This document shows positions 10,961 to 31,044 of a DNA stretch of 64,000 nucleotides, in pieces; the stretch's first letter is position 1, and every line of letters starts with the position of its first letter. This stretch comes from Elymus sibiricus (Eukaryota; Streptophyta; Magnoliopsida; Poales; Poaceae). The translations under genes were made by a program, and so were the position numbers. The notes beneath the pieces were generated by a model. The model saw only the letters and a list, made by a program, of their open reading frames with translations. It was not told the origin of the DNA and did not search any database. The DNA lies in assembly GCA_039707655.1 (NCBI GenBank), contig CM077668.1, positions 67,659,086 through 67,723,085 of the forward strand, given 5' to 3'.

Positions 10961-11999
10961 GAGTGATTTTTGTAATATATTTATTTGGAATATTTGGAAG
11001 TATAAACAAAAGTAAAAAAACAAAACAAAAAATGACGTTGTTGTTCCCGCGCGCCTGGGCCGGTCCAACTGACGCCACCCTTCAGCGAGGGTTCCCACCG
11101 TCTCGCTTAATGCGAGACATAGGGCGCCCCTCCAAGCTGGACCTAATTTTTTCCCCTAGTCGATCCCTCTTCTCACACATGGATGCCCTCTTTTCACGTC
11201 CACCACCTTCCACATCGACGACAACCCTGGAGCCATTGCCTCGCCTTTCCATCATAGTCAATAACATGGATTTCATGCACCAGAGGAACGGTTAATTAAG
11301 GGGATATAGCAAATAAATTCAAAAAATACTTTTTTTTGTGTGATAAACACTATTGAGTGTTTCACATGGGTACTAAGTTTCATTAATAAAAACATTTGTA
11401 AAGCTCATGGTGAAAAAACGATGCTTCAAGAAAGCTGTGTTTGAAAGCATTTTGCAGCACAAAATTTGCCTTTTTTTCTCGGATCATCGGGGATTGTCTT
11501 TCTATCACGGGAATTTGCACATAGGCAAAAAACTAAGCAATATTTGTTGCAAGAAAGAAAAATCAAAACCGAGTGGAAGAGCTCATTTGGGTTAAGCCGC
11601 CAACTCCCTTCGCTGGCCGCGCAGCCCGAGCGGCTCGACGGCGGGAGGAGGAGGCGACGGCCACGGCTGAGGCCAGCATCGGTGCCCAACCGCCCGAGCC
11701 CGTGCAACAGCCCGACAACGTCGATGCCCAACCGATTGTCCCGGTGCAGCGGTCCGACGACCGAGACCGCTACCGCTACCCAGGCTCGGGCATAGGGTGT
11801 GCGGCCGCCGCACAGGCCCCGGATTTGCAAGGGCCCAATTTGCGAGGGGAGTTGGTATAGTGCATTGCTGCGACTGTTAAGGGAGCGATCGCTCATGTGC
11901 GCGAGCGTCGGGTAGGCCGGCCCAATACTTTGGATCAAGCACTTGTACGGAAGCGTAGGTTTGATTTGTGGGGTTTTTCTTCTATTTATTTTTCCACAA

Positions 12000-12350
12000 C
12001 ATCAAAAACTAAAAATGTTCTTGAAAATTTCATTAATCTTATAAAATATTAAAAAAATAATGAATCTGAAAAAATAACCATGTTTTTTAAAATGTTCATG
12101 AATTTGAATAAGTTGACAAATTCAAAAAATGTTCACATATTTGAAAAACTATTCGTGGATTGAGAAAGGTGTTAGGGAATCCAAAAATTGCTTGTGGATT
12201 CAAAAAATGTTCACAAATTTTAAAAATGATTATGTATTTGAAAAGATGTTTGTGGAGTCCAAAGTGTTCATGATTTTTTTTACAGATTTAATAAATGTTC
12301 ATAAATTCAAAAAATATTCACAAATTTGAAAAAAATGTTTGTATAACTAC
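12000..12350. repeat. AT-rich degenerate AAAATGTTC/ATTC repeat tract
   Basis: Recurring TTCAAAAAATGTTCA-like motifs form a third low-complexity block, related in style to the one at 10160-10960 but in inverse sense. Confidence 0.45.
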
Positions 12351-12739
12351 AAGAATTCATATGCACAACACCGAGTCTTCTTAACATTGGACATTTAAAT
12401 GTACGACAACAACCATGCGAACAGCGGAGCTTAAACGGTCAACGGTTCCCCGCACAAGAAAACGAGAAAACTACTGGGCGAACGGCAGTCCCAGCGAACA
12501 CCCTCACAGTCATTGGATCCAAATCACGTGGATGACATTCTTTTTTAAAAACCGCTGGCAATTATTTTCTATACATGGCAATTTACCCTTCCGTACACGG
12601 CATTTCCCTAAAATACGTATCACAGTTTTAGTTATTTCGGCATGGCAAGTGGGGCGCTCGCTGACAATTTTTTCCCCAACGAACGTTCGCCAGATAAACA
12701 AGTAAAAAAAAACAGTCTTTGGTTTAAGCCGTCCCACCT

Positions 12740-12986
12740 GTCATTGCCGGGCCCAACCACCTCTATTCGGCCCGTCGGGCCCAAACCCAAACCCAAAAGA
12801 AAGAGGCGGGAAGCACCAAACGCATCCCGCCTATTCGGCGGGAACGGGCTTCCATTTCCAGGCACCACATAAATAAAAAGCGAACGCCACTGCTCTGCTA
12901 GTCTGCTCCCACCCTTTCTCCCCCCAAATCGCCCGGCACCTCGAATCCACACCCCCTCCAGCCCAGAAACCCTAACCCCAGCCCCG
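12740..12986 (+). promoter_or_regulatory. Promoter and 5' UTR of the ISWI gene
   Basis: Several GGGCC/TGGGC-type boxes (about 12748-12785) resemble the site II/TCP-type elements common in plant housekeeping promoters. An AT-rich ACATAAATAAAAAG at about 12866-12879 is a possible TATA-like box. The sequence then becomes C-rich, as in grass 5' UTRs, up to the ATG at 12987. The transcription start is not determined. Confidence 0.45.
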
Positions 12987-22283
<9,297 letters not shown>

Positions 22284-22640
22284 GCGCGGGTGATCTGACG
22301 CTGCCTTGTCAGGAGATGTTTTGGGCTCGCTTCTTCCAGCGCTTAAAGCCTCTTATCTTAGTGTAATATATGCTCAACGAATCGTCTTGGTTAGGTTAAT
22401 CACTATCCAAGTAAGTTTAATGCACCTGTTGTGGGGCCACCTGTAGTCAGTGCATCAGGAGTATCGGTTTGAATTGAATCTTGGCCTGGCCTTTTGGTGT
22501 TTGCGCATGAAGATGGTACGCAAATGGCTGCAAAAATGGTTTTAGAAAAGAAATGCATTGAATTTCAATTTGCTCCAGATGAATCATCTCCACAGTAATT
22601 TGTGCAGCGCCTGGCAAGCCACCCCTAACCCAGCACAAGC

Positions 22641-22865
22641 TCACCTGTAGCCTTCCATTGCATTTCCATGTTGAGCGCCGGCGAGCTCCTCGAGCTCGTC
22701 CAACGACGACGGCAACGCCATCACCTTGCACGAGCAGCAGCAGCACCTGGCTGCTGTCGCCACTGCCCCGCTAGTCAAAGAAGCGAGATCGATAGCTAGC
22801 CTACAGACGAGAGAGGAGAAGGAGCAATAGATAGTGAATAGGGAGGAGAAGAGCTTCTTTCTCAT
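22641..22865 (-). pseudogene. Possible orphan first exon, unknown protein
   Basis: The minus strand has an ATG frame with a basic start (MRKK), a hydrophobic segment, a Cys cluster, then acidic sequence containing SLDELEELAG. It ends at a good donor (GGCTACAG|gtgagc, about 22640). No second exon could be joined with confidence before LINE and transposon debris begins. It may be a captured or truncated gene fragment. The family is not recognised. Confidence 0.25.
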
Positions 22866-22941
22866 TCTTCAGACTTGGCAGATTCAGTTACCAGACAAGG
22901 CTAAATAGCTCCTTTTAAATGGCCTTCCGGGTCACAGTTTT

Positions 22942-23092
22942 GCTCATGTTTGTGGATTTAGGTAGGGTGATGCCCTCTCGCCCATGCTTTTCATAATCGC
23001 CATCGACTCTTTATGCAAGCTTTTTGAAAAGGCCGAGGAGTGCGGAATTTTGGACCCTTTCAGAACTAAACACTCCATCAGGGACACACAAT
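22942..23092 (+). pseudogene. LINE reverse transcriptase fragment
   Basis: The frame reads GFR, stop, GDALSPMLFIIAIDSLCKLF, matching the LINE RT motif block around RQGDPLSP. The Gln codon is replaced by TAG, consistent with C-to-T decay. It is about 50 codons of a dead LINE. The remainder up to 23400 is not recognisable. Confidence 0.65.
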
Positions 23093-23407
23093 GATGTGAT
23101 TTTCTCTTCTCATCAACTCCACCAGGGGTGTAACGGGACTGAGCGCAGCGAGCTTCCGTCTCCAGTTCCCCGTGCACCGGGGAGGTGATGCTTCACCCTC
23201 ATCAGTAAGAGCGACATCACCAGGATCAACCAAAGAATGTTTGGTGAGCAGCGCAAGGATAAACATCGCACCTTCAGTGCATTACCCAGCAGCTCTTACC
23301 CCACCGTCAGTTGGTGAGGCTGTCTTATCAGAGTGAAGACCATCTGCAAGAATGCATCCATTCTCACCAGAGGATTTTCCATGAACATGATTTTCCTTTT
23401 TTTTTTA

Positions 23408-25176
23408 GGTAATATCACCGGGAGTCATAGAACTTGTGCTCAATGTTCAGTTTGGTGTTTTTTTTGCGGGGGTGTTCAGTTTGGTGTTAAAACTTTAAAA
23501 ATACGGATTTGTGATCAACCAACTTGCATTCTCGTGCAAATACGGTCACTTCGCTCGTATCCAGCCGTATGGTTTGCCCATGTGGCGCGCTAGCCTGGAG
23601 GAGTGCACAAGGCGTTGCAATTTATTTAACTACGCAAAAGCCCTCGGATATGAAATAATGCTGGGTCTGATGGTGTTCGAACCAACTACCTGTTAATTAA
23701 AGACTCAGAAGTACATCCACCGCACAATGCCAATTCGCGTCGAACATGCACAAGTAAAATTTATTTAATTACGTACAAAAACCTGTCAAGTTTGTCCCGG
23801 TCAATCAGATTTTCTTTAGGCAACCCTGGTCAATCAGATAGATAGGCCCACATGTCTAACTGGGTAATTTAGGGGTGGGGCCACTAGTCAGTGAGATATT
23901 AAAAACGGGTTAGGCTAACCTGGTAATTAAGGCTAATCAAAAAATAAGGGTCCCAACGGATTTGATCTCTAGACGTCGAGCGTTGAACCACCACACCAAG
24001 TACTACATGTTAGTGTCTATTAAGAGACAACACTTAGTTTTATATTTGGACCACAACAACTACTCGTATTCAAGTTTTCTCTATGACAGTATTTCTGATA
24101 ACCGATCTGTTACCGGAAATTTCGATAGTCCCTGAAAAATTTGTTATCGTGCGAAAATTTTGAATTTAAACGACAGAAACTATGTCAAATATAATATCTT
24201 TCGTATGCATACAATATAAGAATAACACAGTTAGCTCAGTGGTAGGGTGTGTGGTTCTATTTCGTGTATTGTGATTTTTTTTTACGTTATTCATGCTCAT
24301 TTAAAAAAAAATTGGTCTCGGTGCTGCAACAATGAATTGAACTTGCGACCTTCTATAAGAGACGAGTCGAGATGGCTACCGTAATAGGAAGCACTTATTT
24401 AATTATTTGTTAAACTAAATATATTTAGACAATAAAAATATTAAAATTCAAATTTTTATTTCAAAAGTTTGGGCCCAAAAAACTGGAATTGCCGAGATAT
24501 TCTGAAACCCAGATTTTCCGGCCCCTTCTGAAAAAAGGCAATTAAGAAAAATCTCGCTCATGGAAAAGTTTTATACGTTATGGGTTAAACATTATACATT
24601 TTTACGTGGTTTCTTTTTAATCTGAATTCCATTTGAAATTTGTTGGTGTAAAATACCAAGATTTTTCGGAAACATGTTTTCTGGCCGAACCCGGGAAAAA
24701 AAGGAATATAGAAAAAAAATCTGCGTCCAACATAAAACCGAGCCTATGTCTTTACAGGCCTGAATACGTAATTGGTGTCCCCCGCAAAAAAAAAAAAAAA
24801 AGAATACGTAATTGGTGCAGCGGTTCACTAGTGCATGCGTGTATACAAGGTCGGGCGTGACCTTTTTTCTTGACGGGAGGTCGGGCTTGACCTTTTTATT
24901 GTCAATTCTCCCACCAACTAGTGCTGACCCGTACCTGTTATTGAGAGGCTTCTGCTTAATTAAATAGAGAACGAGGGGTACTTCTGCAAAAAGAAAAATA
25001 CATGCGAGCTGTTTCAGTCGCTGACAGTGGGCCACAGCCACGCTGGCGTGCCACATAAGCGAAGTGACCGTATTTGCACATGAACGCAAGTTGGATGACC
25101 ACAAATCCGTATTTTAAAAGTTTTAGCACCAAACTGAACATCGAGCGCAAGTTCTATGACTCCCGGTGATATTACC
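23408..25176. mobile_element. 1.77-kb non-autonomous element with long terminal inverted repeats
   Basis: The left end (23408-23591) starts GGTAATATCACCGGGAGTCA. The reverse complement of the right end (about 25040-25176) starts identically and continues through matching segments such as CATAGAACTTG, TCAGTTTGGTG and CAAATACGGTCACTTCGC. The left arm carries a small internal duplication (TTCAGTTTGGTG twice). Nothing inside encodes a transposase. Both flanks are poly-T runs, so a target duplication cannot be measured. Long TIRs suggest a Mutator-like derivative, but the family is not proven. Confidence 0.6.
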
Positions 25177-25178
25177 TC

Positions 25179-25478
25179 TTTTTTTTTACAGTAACCGTGA
25201 TCATCCACCATATATGCTAGACATCAGACCATGTAGCATTATTAAAGATGTGCGCATTTCTAGTTTCCCCAATGCGCCAAAGGATGCAAGCACAAAAGAA
25301 ATTGAAAGCAACATGATTATCATTTGGAGGCCACTATCTAGCATTAGAAATAAAATCTACACCTAACGGTTTAGCAAAGTACATTGCAACTGCTTCCCAA
25401 ATTTTCCTAGCAACCGCACATTTGAAAAACAGCCGGTCTATTGTCTCTGGTTCAGGTTCGGAGAAGAACACACAATCT
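25179..25478 (-). pseudogene. Older LINE, 3' end fragment (zf-RVT domain to tail)
   Basis: On the minus strand the frame gives GKPLDCVFFSEPEPETIDRL and then FFKCAVARKIW, the zinc-binding region that follows LINE reverse transcriptase. A second frame then gives FFCACILWRIGETRNAHIFN, a typical LINE C-terminus. A T-run at about 25179-25187 would be its poly(A) tail. The rest of this domain lies beyond the younger LINE at 45561 onward, so the two pieces were once contiguous. Confidence 0.75.
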
Positions 25479-25492
25479 AAAGGCTTGCCCAC
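25479..25492. repeat. LINE target-site duplication, left copy
   Basis: AAAGGCTTGCCCAC here is repeated at 45547-45560 directly after the younger LINE's A-rich tail. Its first A residues are ambiguous with the tail, so 11-14 bp are certain. Confidence 0.85.
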
Positions 25493-25981
25493 AATCGATC
25501 TATTCAACGAAACCAATCTATGCGACCATTGATGATTAGAGGGTCCACCACGCAGGAAAGCTCTAAGGCGACGGGAGGCGATTGCATGGCGATTGTCTGC
25601 CGCGGCTAGGGTTAGGGTTTGAGCTGCGGGGGTGAGAGAGGATACGGTGGTAACGAGGGAAGCGACGGCGCAGCCCTTGCGACTGACCGGCGGTGTTCTT
25701 TCTCCGCTAGGGGCGGAGCTGATGGCGGAGAAGGCAGGGGGAAAGTCGACTAGGGTTTCGGGGCAGATGGGATCTTCACCGGTGGCGGCGGCGGCTACCC
25801 CGAGGAAACAATACAACACAACGGCGGCGATCGACGAGGCGAACTAGAAGAAGTCATCTAGCCGATCCAGCCATGCATCGGGCTCAGGGGCGGCAAACCA
25901 GAGAAACGCGAAAGGCCTGCACAGAGATACATAGGGACTGGCCTCGAGCAGGAAGAACCCCCCGGCTGCGGCAGGGGGGCG

Positions 25982-26548
25982 ATGTCTACGCCGTCGCGCA
26001 AGGTGGATGAAACGGCCAGCCGGGCTTCTTCTAAGTCCCCGGTTGAAAGCAAAACCCCGGATCCAATGTCGAGTCTTTCAGCGAGACTATGTGGCATGGT
26101 GCTGATGGATAAGGAGGCAGAGGGCTTTGTGTTCGAGGAGCCTGAGAAGGTGGTTCCAAAAAACTCTCGGTGGTCGGCGGTCGGTAAGCTGTGCTCGACG
26201 AGGCCGATGATTATGAGTGTTGTTGAACGAGCGATGCAACGAGCCTGGGGATTGCACAGAGAAGCCAAGTTCGCTGATCTTGGCTCCAATACTTTCGAGG
26301 TTCACTTTGGCAGCGAGGGAGACTGGAAGCATGCAATGAATAACGGTCCATGGCAGTATGATTTCAGTGTTTTGATCTTGAAGGAGTACGAAGGCAATAC
26401 TAGGCCATCGGAGATGGTCTTCGACAAGATCGATATTTGGGTCCGTGTGGACGATCTACCACCTGATAAGAGGACCGAGTCATCGGTAGAGCTCTTGGGA
26501 ATTGGCTGGGGGAAATTGTTCGAGTGGATACTGACAAGGATGGAGTAG
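25982..26548 (+). pseudogene. LINE ORF1, first part (DUF4283 domain)
   Basis: The frame from ATG 25982 gives a Ser-rich leader, then the DUF4283 signature of plant LINE ORF1 proteins (WSAVGKLCSTRP, AMQRAWG, FEVHFGSEGDWKHAMNNGPW, WVRVDDLPP). ORF1 proteins bind the element RNA in the ribonucleoprotein. A one-base frame change near 26505-26512, in a G5-A3 run, throws the frame into an early stop. The protein continues in another frame immediately afterwards. Confidence 0.8.
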
Positions 26549-27507
26549 CAAGGGGACAGTACCTCAGAGTCCGGGCAAAAATTTCTGTTTATGAACCTTT
26601 GGTGAGGGGGTTTTACCTCAAAACAACTAAGGATGACAAGCTAGGCACATGGTTTGACTTCTACTATGAGAAGGTGCCGCATTTTTGTTTTGAGTGTGGC
26701 CGGTTGGTACATGCTGGAGGTGTATGTGATCCTCCTCTGGACTCGACATCACAATGGGAAGGATGGCTGCGTGCGTCACCAGGTAGGCATAGCAGCGCAA
26801 AAGGAGGATCACAGGGTCCCGCTGGGAGCAGCAATAGTTGGGGCAGTAGGCGTACGGGCGACAGCGACCCAAGGCGTCAGTCAAACATAGGCAACAACGG
26901 TGCTCCAACAAAACGCAACCTGCAGGCTGACTTCGCCAAGTCTGAGGGCACACGCACTGGCGGTGCTGCAAAATTTGATAGAGGAGAAGTCACTAGCCCG
27001 TTGAAGGATAAAGAGAAGTTTGACCAGAGGGAGGGGCATGATCTCAGGCAGGATTTAGAGCAGAAGAGGGAAAGGGAGCTAAGAAATAAATTACATGAGC
27101 AGCAGCGTTATGCTAGCGGCTCCCGCGATAGAGAGGGGGAATGGAAGGGCAGGGAAGGAGGACGCCACACATATGATTACAGAGGCGACACGAGGAGGAG
27201 CGAGGAGGAGTATCATAGGGAGAGGTATGGTGGCAGAGAGGGAAGGAAGCGAGGTCATTTCGTCAGAAAACCCAGGCAGGAATACAGGCCGGTGCAACAT
27301 GGTAATAATCAGTCGAGTTTTGAGACTGAAGGAAGAAAGAGGGGGCCTAGGCAGTATTGGGTGGTGAAGAATGATCCGGATAAACAGGTGGCAAATGATG
27401 TGTTCGTTCGCGATACGAGGAGGAAGACCTCCACTGTGTTTGATCGCATCTCTGAAAACAATGATTCATCGGTGGACCCCGACGTGGGGGGCCGCCGGTC
27501 GCCATGA
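26512..27507 (+). pseudogene. LINE ORF1, second part (zf-CCHC_4 and charged tail)
   Basis: Continuation of ORF1 after the frameshift: EIVRVDTDKDG, then GFYLKTTKD and a zf-CCHC_4-like CFECGRLVHAGGVC, followed by a long Arg/Glu/Gly-rich low-complexity tail. Its TGA stop (27505-27507) overlaps the ORF2 start codon as ATGA. In the knuckle the usual Gly-His is Val-His, within known variation. Confidence 0.8.
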
Positions 27508-28909
27508 ATTTCCTTGCCTGGAACTGTCGAGGATTGGGGTTGGACTCGACAGTTGGCGAATTAAGGGACCTGATACGGTCATACAACCCAGCGGTGGTTT
27601 TTCTTTCTGAAACGAAGAAGAAGGTGAGAGCGATGGAGAGACTTAAGTGGAGTTTGGGATTCCGGAGTGGTGTTGCGGTGGATTGCCAAGGTTTGAGTGG
27701 AGGCCTAGCTCTTTGGTGGAGAGAAAATGTGCAGGTCAAGGTGAGGCCATGGTGCCAATATTTCATTGATGCAGAAATGTTGTGGGAGGGCAAGACCTAT
27801 AGATTCACTGGTTTCTATGGGGAGCCCAAGACGGACCTGCGCAAAAAGTCGTGGGATGCAATTCGATATTTAAAAGCACAACATGACCTCCCATGGATAT
27901 GTGTTGGAGATTACAATGAGGCTCTCTTCCAAACGGATCAACTAGGGGGTAATCCGAGACCGTTTGCTCAGATGGAGGACTTTAGGGATTGCTTGGCGGA
28001 CTGTGGACTCGCGGACTTGGGTTTCTCTGGATACCCATACACATGGGATAATAAGCGCGATGGGTCGGAAAACATCAAAGTTAGGCTCGACAGAGCTACT
28101 TGCACGGACAGCTTTCTGGACATGTTCCCGGAGACTCACGTTGAACACCTTGTGACGGAGGAATCCGACCACCAAGCTATCCTAGTAAGAGCGCTGGAGA
28201 CAGCTCCATGCGCGAAGGACAGAGGGCCGCGCCCCTTTCAGTTTGAAGAAGCTTGGACGAGGCACGAACAGTATGATTCTATGGTCACTCAAGCATGGTC
28301 AGAGGCTGGGACGGGCGAACATACAGTGGCTGCGGTGTGGGAAAAGTTGGGCAAGATGACGGGCAGCATGCAGCGGTGGGCTAGGGAGGTGTTCGGGTCC
28401 ATTCGGAGGCAAATAGCAAAACTCAAGACGCAGCTGGCGGACGCGCGAAGCAGAGCGGACGCCTCCGGATCCTCACTGGAGGTCCGGGATATTGAGCAGC
28501 AGCTGCGTGAGATATACGAGCGGGAGGAGCTACTGTACCGACAGCGCTCGCGTGTGGATTGGCTACGGGCCGGCGACCAAAATACGAAGTATTTTCAAAA
28601 TAGGGCGTCGCACCGCAAGAGGAAAAATACCATTCGTGCGCTACGCCGCGACGATGGTACGAGGTGCATGGTAGATGAAGAGATGAGGGAATTGGCAGCA
28701 AGCTTTTATGAATCCTTGTTCACATCAGAGGGCTCGGTTGATGCACATGCTTTATTAGAAAACATTGATCACTTGGTTTCGGACGACATGAATGGCAAAC
28801 TAACAGCCCCTATTTCCGATGATGAGATTGAAGCCGCGTTGTTTCAAATGGGGCCGACGAAGGCGCCGGGACCAAACGGACTCCCTGCTCTCTTCTATCA
28901 GCGACACTG
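27504..28909 (+). pseudogene. LINE ORF2, 5' part: endonuclease and start of reverse transcriptase
   Basis: An APE-like endonuclease that nicks target DNA to prime reverse transcription. Motifs seen: LAWNCRGLG at the start, SETK near residue 35, GDYNEAL near 135, and SDHQAI near 220. A coiled linker follows, then the RT entry block ([20 protein letters not shown]). The frame is open until the Copia insertion at 28910, and after removal of the insert it continues in frame at 38497. Confidence 0.88.
28905..28909. repeat. Target-site duplication CACTG of the large Copia element, left copy
   Basis: CACTG precedes the element at 28905-28909 and follows it at 38492-38496. Confidence 0.9.
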
Positions 28910-31013
28910 TGTTGGGGAACGTGACAGAAAACAAAAAATTTCGGTACAGCGAGCACGCCCAGGATCACTATGGAGACTGCATACAAGGTTTGATCTGATC
29001 CGTACCAACTCGAAACGCAGCGGAAGAAGAGTCGGTGTAGATCGTCGGTGCAGATCCCTGCAGCTAGGATTTACAACCTCCCAACTGCAAGGATGTACTC
29101 CCACTCCGGACAGCCCTTCGGGAGGCGGTCGGACAGTCCCCAGGACGATGTCGCGGACAGCCCTTCGGGAGGACCCTCGGAACCCGAACAGTAACCCGGA
29201 CAGCCCTTCGGGAGGACGCCGGAAACTCGAACGGTAACTCGAACAGCCCTTCGGGCAAAAGATAGAAACTACAATCTCTCTATGGGGTTGCACACATACG
29301 GTGTCAGCTATCCGGCAGGGCTTCGCCGTCCAGAGCTAGTTCCTGCCGGAACCCAGACAGCCTTTCGGCTCTACGAAAAACTCTTTTCGTGGGAGGGAGA
29401 GAGAGAGCTAGCAAAGCATAGCATGTGTATGAGAGCAAGGGATGAAGCATATGGGGCTGCCCCCTCCCCTCTATTTATAGGAAAAAACAAGGGGTAAAAA
29501 TGGTATTCACAAATACCAAAAGTGCCCCCACTTTATGCCTTTTCTAAAAAGAATAAAGCAAAGAAGGGTGGCAAGTGGAGCTCCATGGAGCCCCACCTCC
29601 CTTGGGGGGTCCCCCATGAGGAGCTTGCTTGCTCCCCAATCCCTTCTAGAAGCCTTTTTGGAAATATCAAAAAAGGTGTTTTTCCACAAATATCCAAAAA
29701 GCACTTTCACTATTCACGACGACATTTTTCAGCGTCTGATCGAACTGAAAATATTCATGTGGGCTTAGAACAATTCCAGTACCCACCAAAATAATTTTCA
29801 ACGCGAGCCGGAACAATTCCGGTTTAGTGATTTCATCTGCGAAAAGCATCTGAAGCGGTTTCGGCAGCTCCGGAACATTTCCGGTTTTCATTCCAGAAAA
29901 TTCCAAAAAGTTTCCAGAACGATTCTGGAACCCTCCAAGAATTATCAGGCATGTGCCAAGACCAATTTGACTTTATGGCATCCCCTGAAACAACTTTTCA
30001 GTTTTACCGGAACTATTCCGATATCCTCTCCGGAACGTTTCCGTTTCGTCCGAAACTTTTCCGGTGAATTTCTCTCAGACTCCCCGTCTAGTATTCAGCA
30101 GATAGATGACCCTTAAGCGTGTGACCCTATAGGTTCGATGAAGTATAGACATGACCCGGAACACTTTCCGATCAATGATCAACATCGGAGCCGTGGACAC
30201 CCATATTGAACCCTATACCCACACGAATGAATATTTGAGTGAACCTCCAGTTGCCGTGTGCTATTCCTGTTGCTTCACGATATATTACAAAACCCGAGGT
30301 GAGATTTATGCATCCCCATGGATCAACAACTTGTCCATTATGCAAGTTACCTCGTAACCGGTTTTGTTCTCTTTACTCGTTTCCGTGTTCCGGCATCCCA
30401 GTGATCAAATCACAATGTGTCTGGCCAGACGATGATGGATACCGTAACACCGGGAGGGCCCGAGAATATCTCTCCATCTTCGGAGGAGCAAATCCCAATC
30501 TTGAGCTATCAAGTTACTTGACATACTTTTCCATGAACCCGTAAGCCGCCGTAATAGCCACCCATTTACGGATGACGTTTAACAAACCCCAAAGTTCATG
30601 AAGCAAGCATGAAGAAACTCGACACTCTCATGGTCTAAGGAATTATGCAAACAATAACTATCTCTGTGTTATTAACCATTAACTCATGACGAACGTATCT
30701 CATAGCATAACATCAATTTGGGTCGATTCAACACAAGTGTTCTACTAACATTGTGCCCTCAAAATTGCCGGCATAGCCATGCCCATGATCAGGAAAACAG
30801 GATCATCATGCAATACTTGAGCCAGTCATAGAGGCATGACTAGGAATACTTTTCCATTTATTATACCACACGTGCACATGAGTTTCCCTCCAAGCCTCGT
30901 GGTTATTGTAGACTCGAGAATCATTGCAGTTATAGCATGGATCATAAACATTCATTACAAACTCGGAGATACAAAATAACTGTTATTACTGCCTCTAGGG
31001 CATATCTCCTACA
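28910..31013 (-). repeat. 3' LTR of the large Copia element
   Basis: 2104 bp. On the minus strand it starts TGTAGGAGATATGCCC and ends CCCCAACA. It contains several short direct repeats of the form GACAGCCCTTCGGGAGG near 29110-29250. Adjacent on the inner side is a purine-rich tract (minus strand, 31014-31024, AAGTGGGAGAC), the likely plus-strand primer. Confidence 0.92.
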
Positions 31014-31044
31014 GTCTCCCACTTGCACTAGAGTCATAATCCAG

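Larger units (their letters stand above)
9440..12700. other. Gene-free spacer between NLR and ISWI gene
   Basis: No protein-coding exon could be supported. The spacer alternates AT-rich AACATTTTT-like arrays (10160-10960 and 12000-12350) with GC-rich blocks (9780-9990, 11040-11280, 11570-11960). The GC-rich blocks carry GGCCGG/GGGCC-type motifs and look like transposon-derived noncoding DNA. Short frames here are low-complexity (Phe-rich or Arg/Ala-rich) and I regard them as noise. Confidence 0.5.

Noticed and set aside
24232..24262. tRNA-like A box (TAGCTCAGTGGTAG) within the TIR element
   Set aside because: No B box at proper distance, no cloverleaf and no tail, so neither a tRNA nor a supported SINE. 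A GTTCGAACC at about 23673 is on the wrong side.
25334..25819. 161-codon minus frame read as one protein
   Set aside because: Only the part below 25492 is LINE protein. The rest is a chance frame across the insertion junction in the 5' UTR of the younger LINE.
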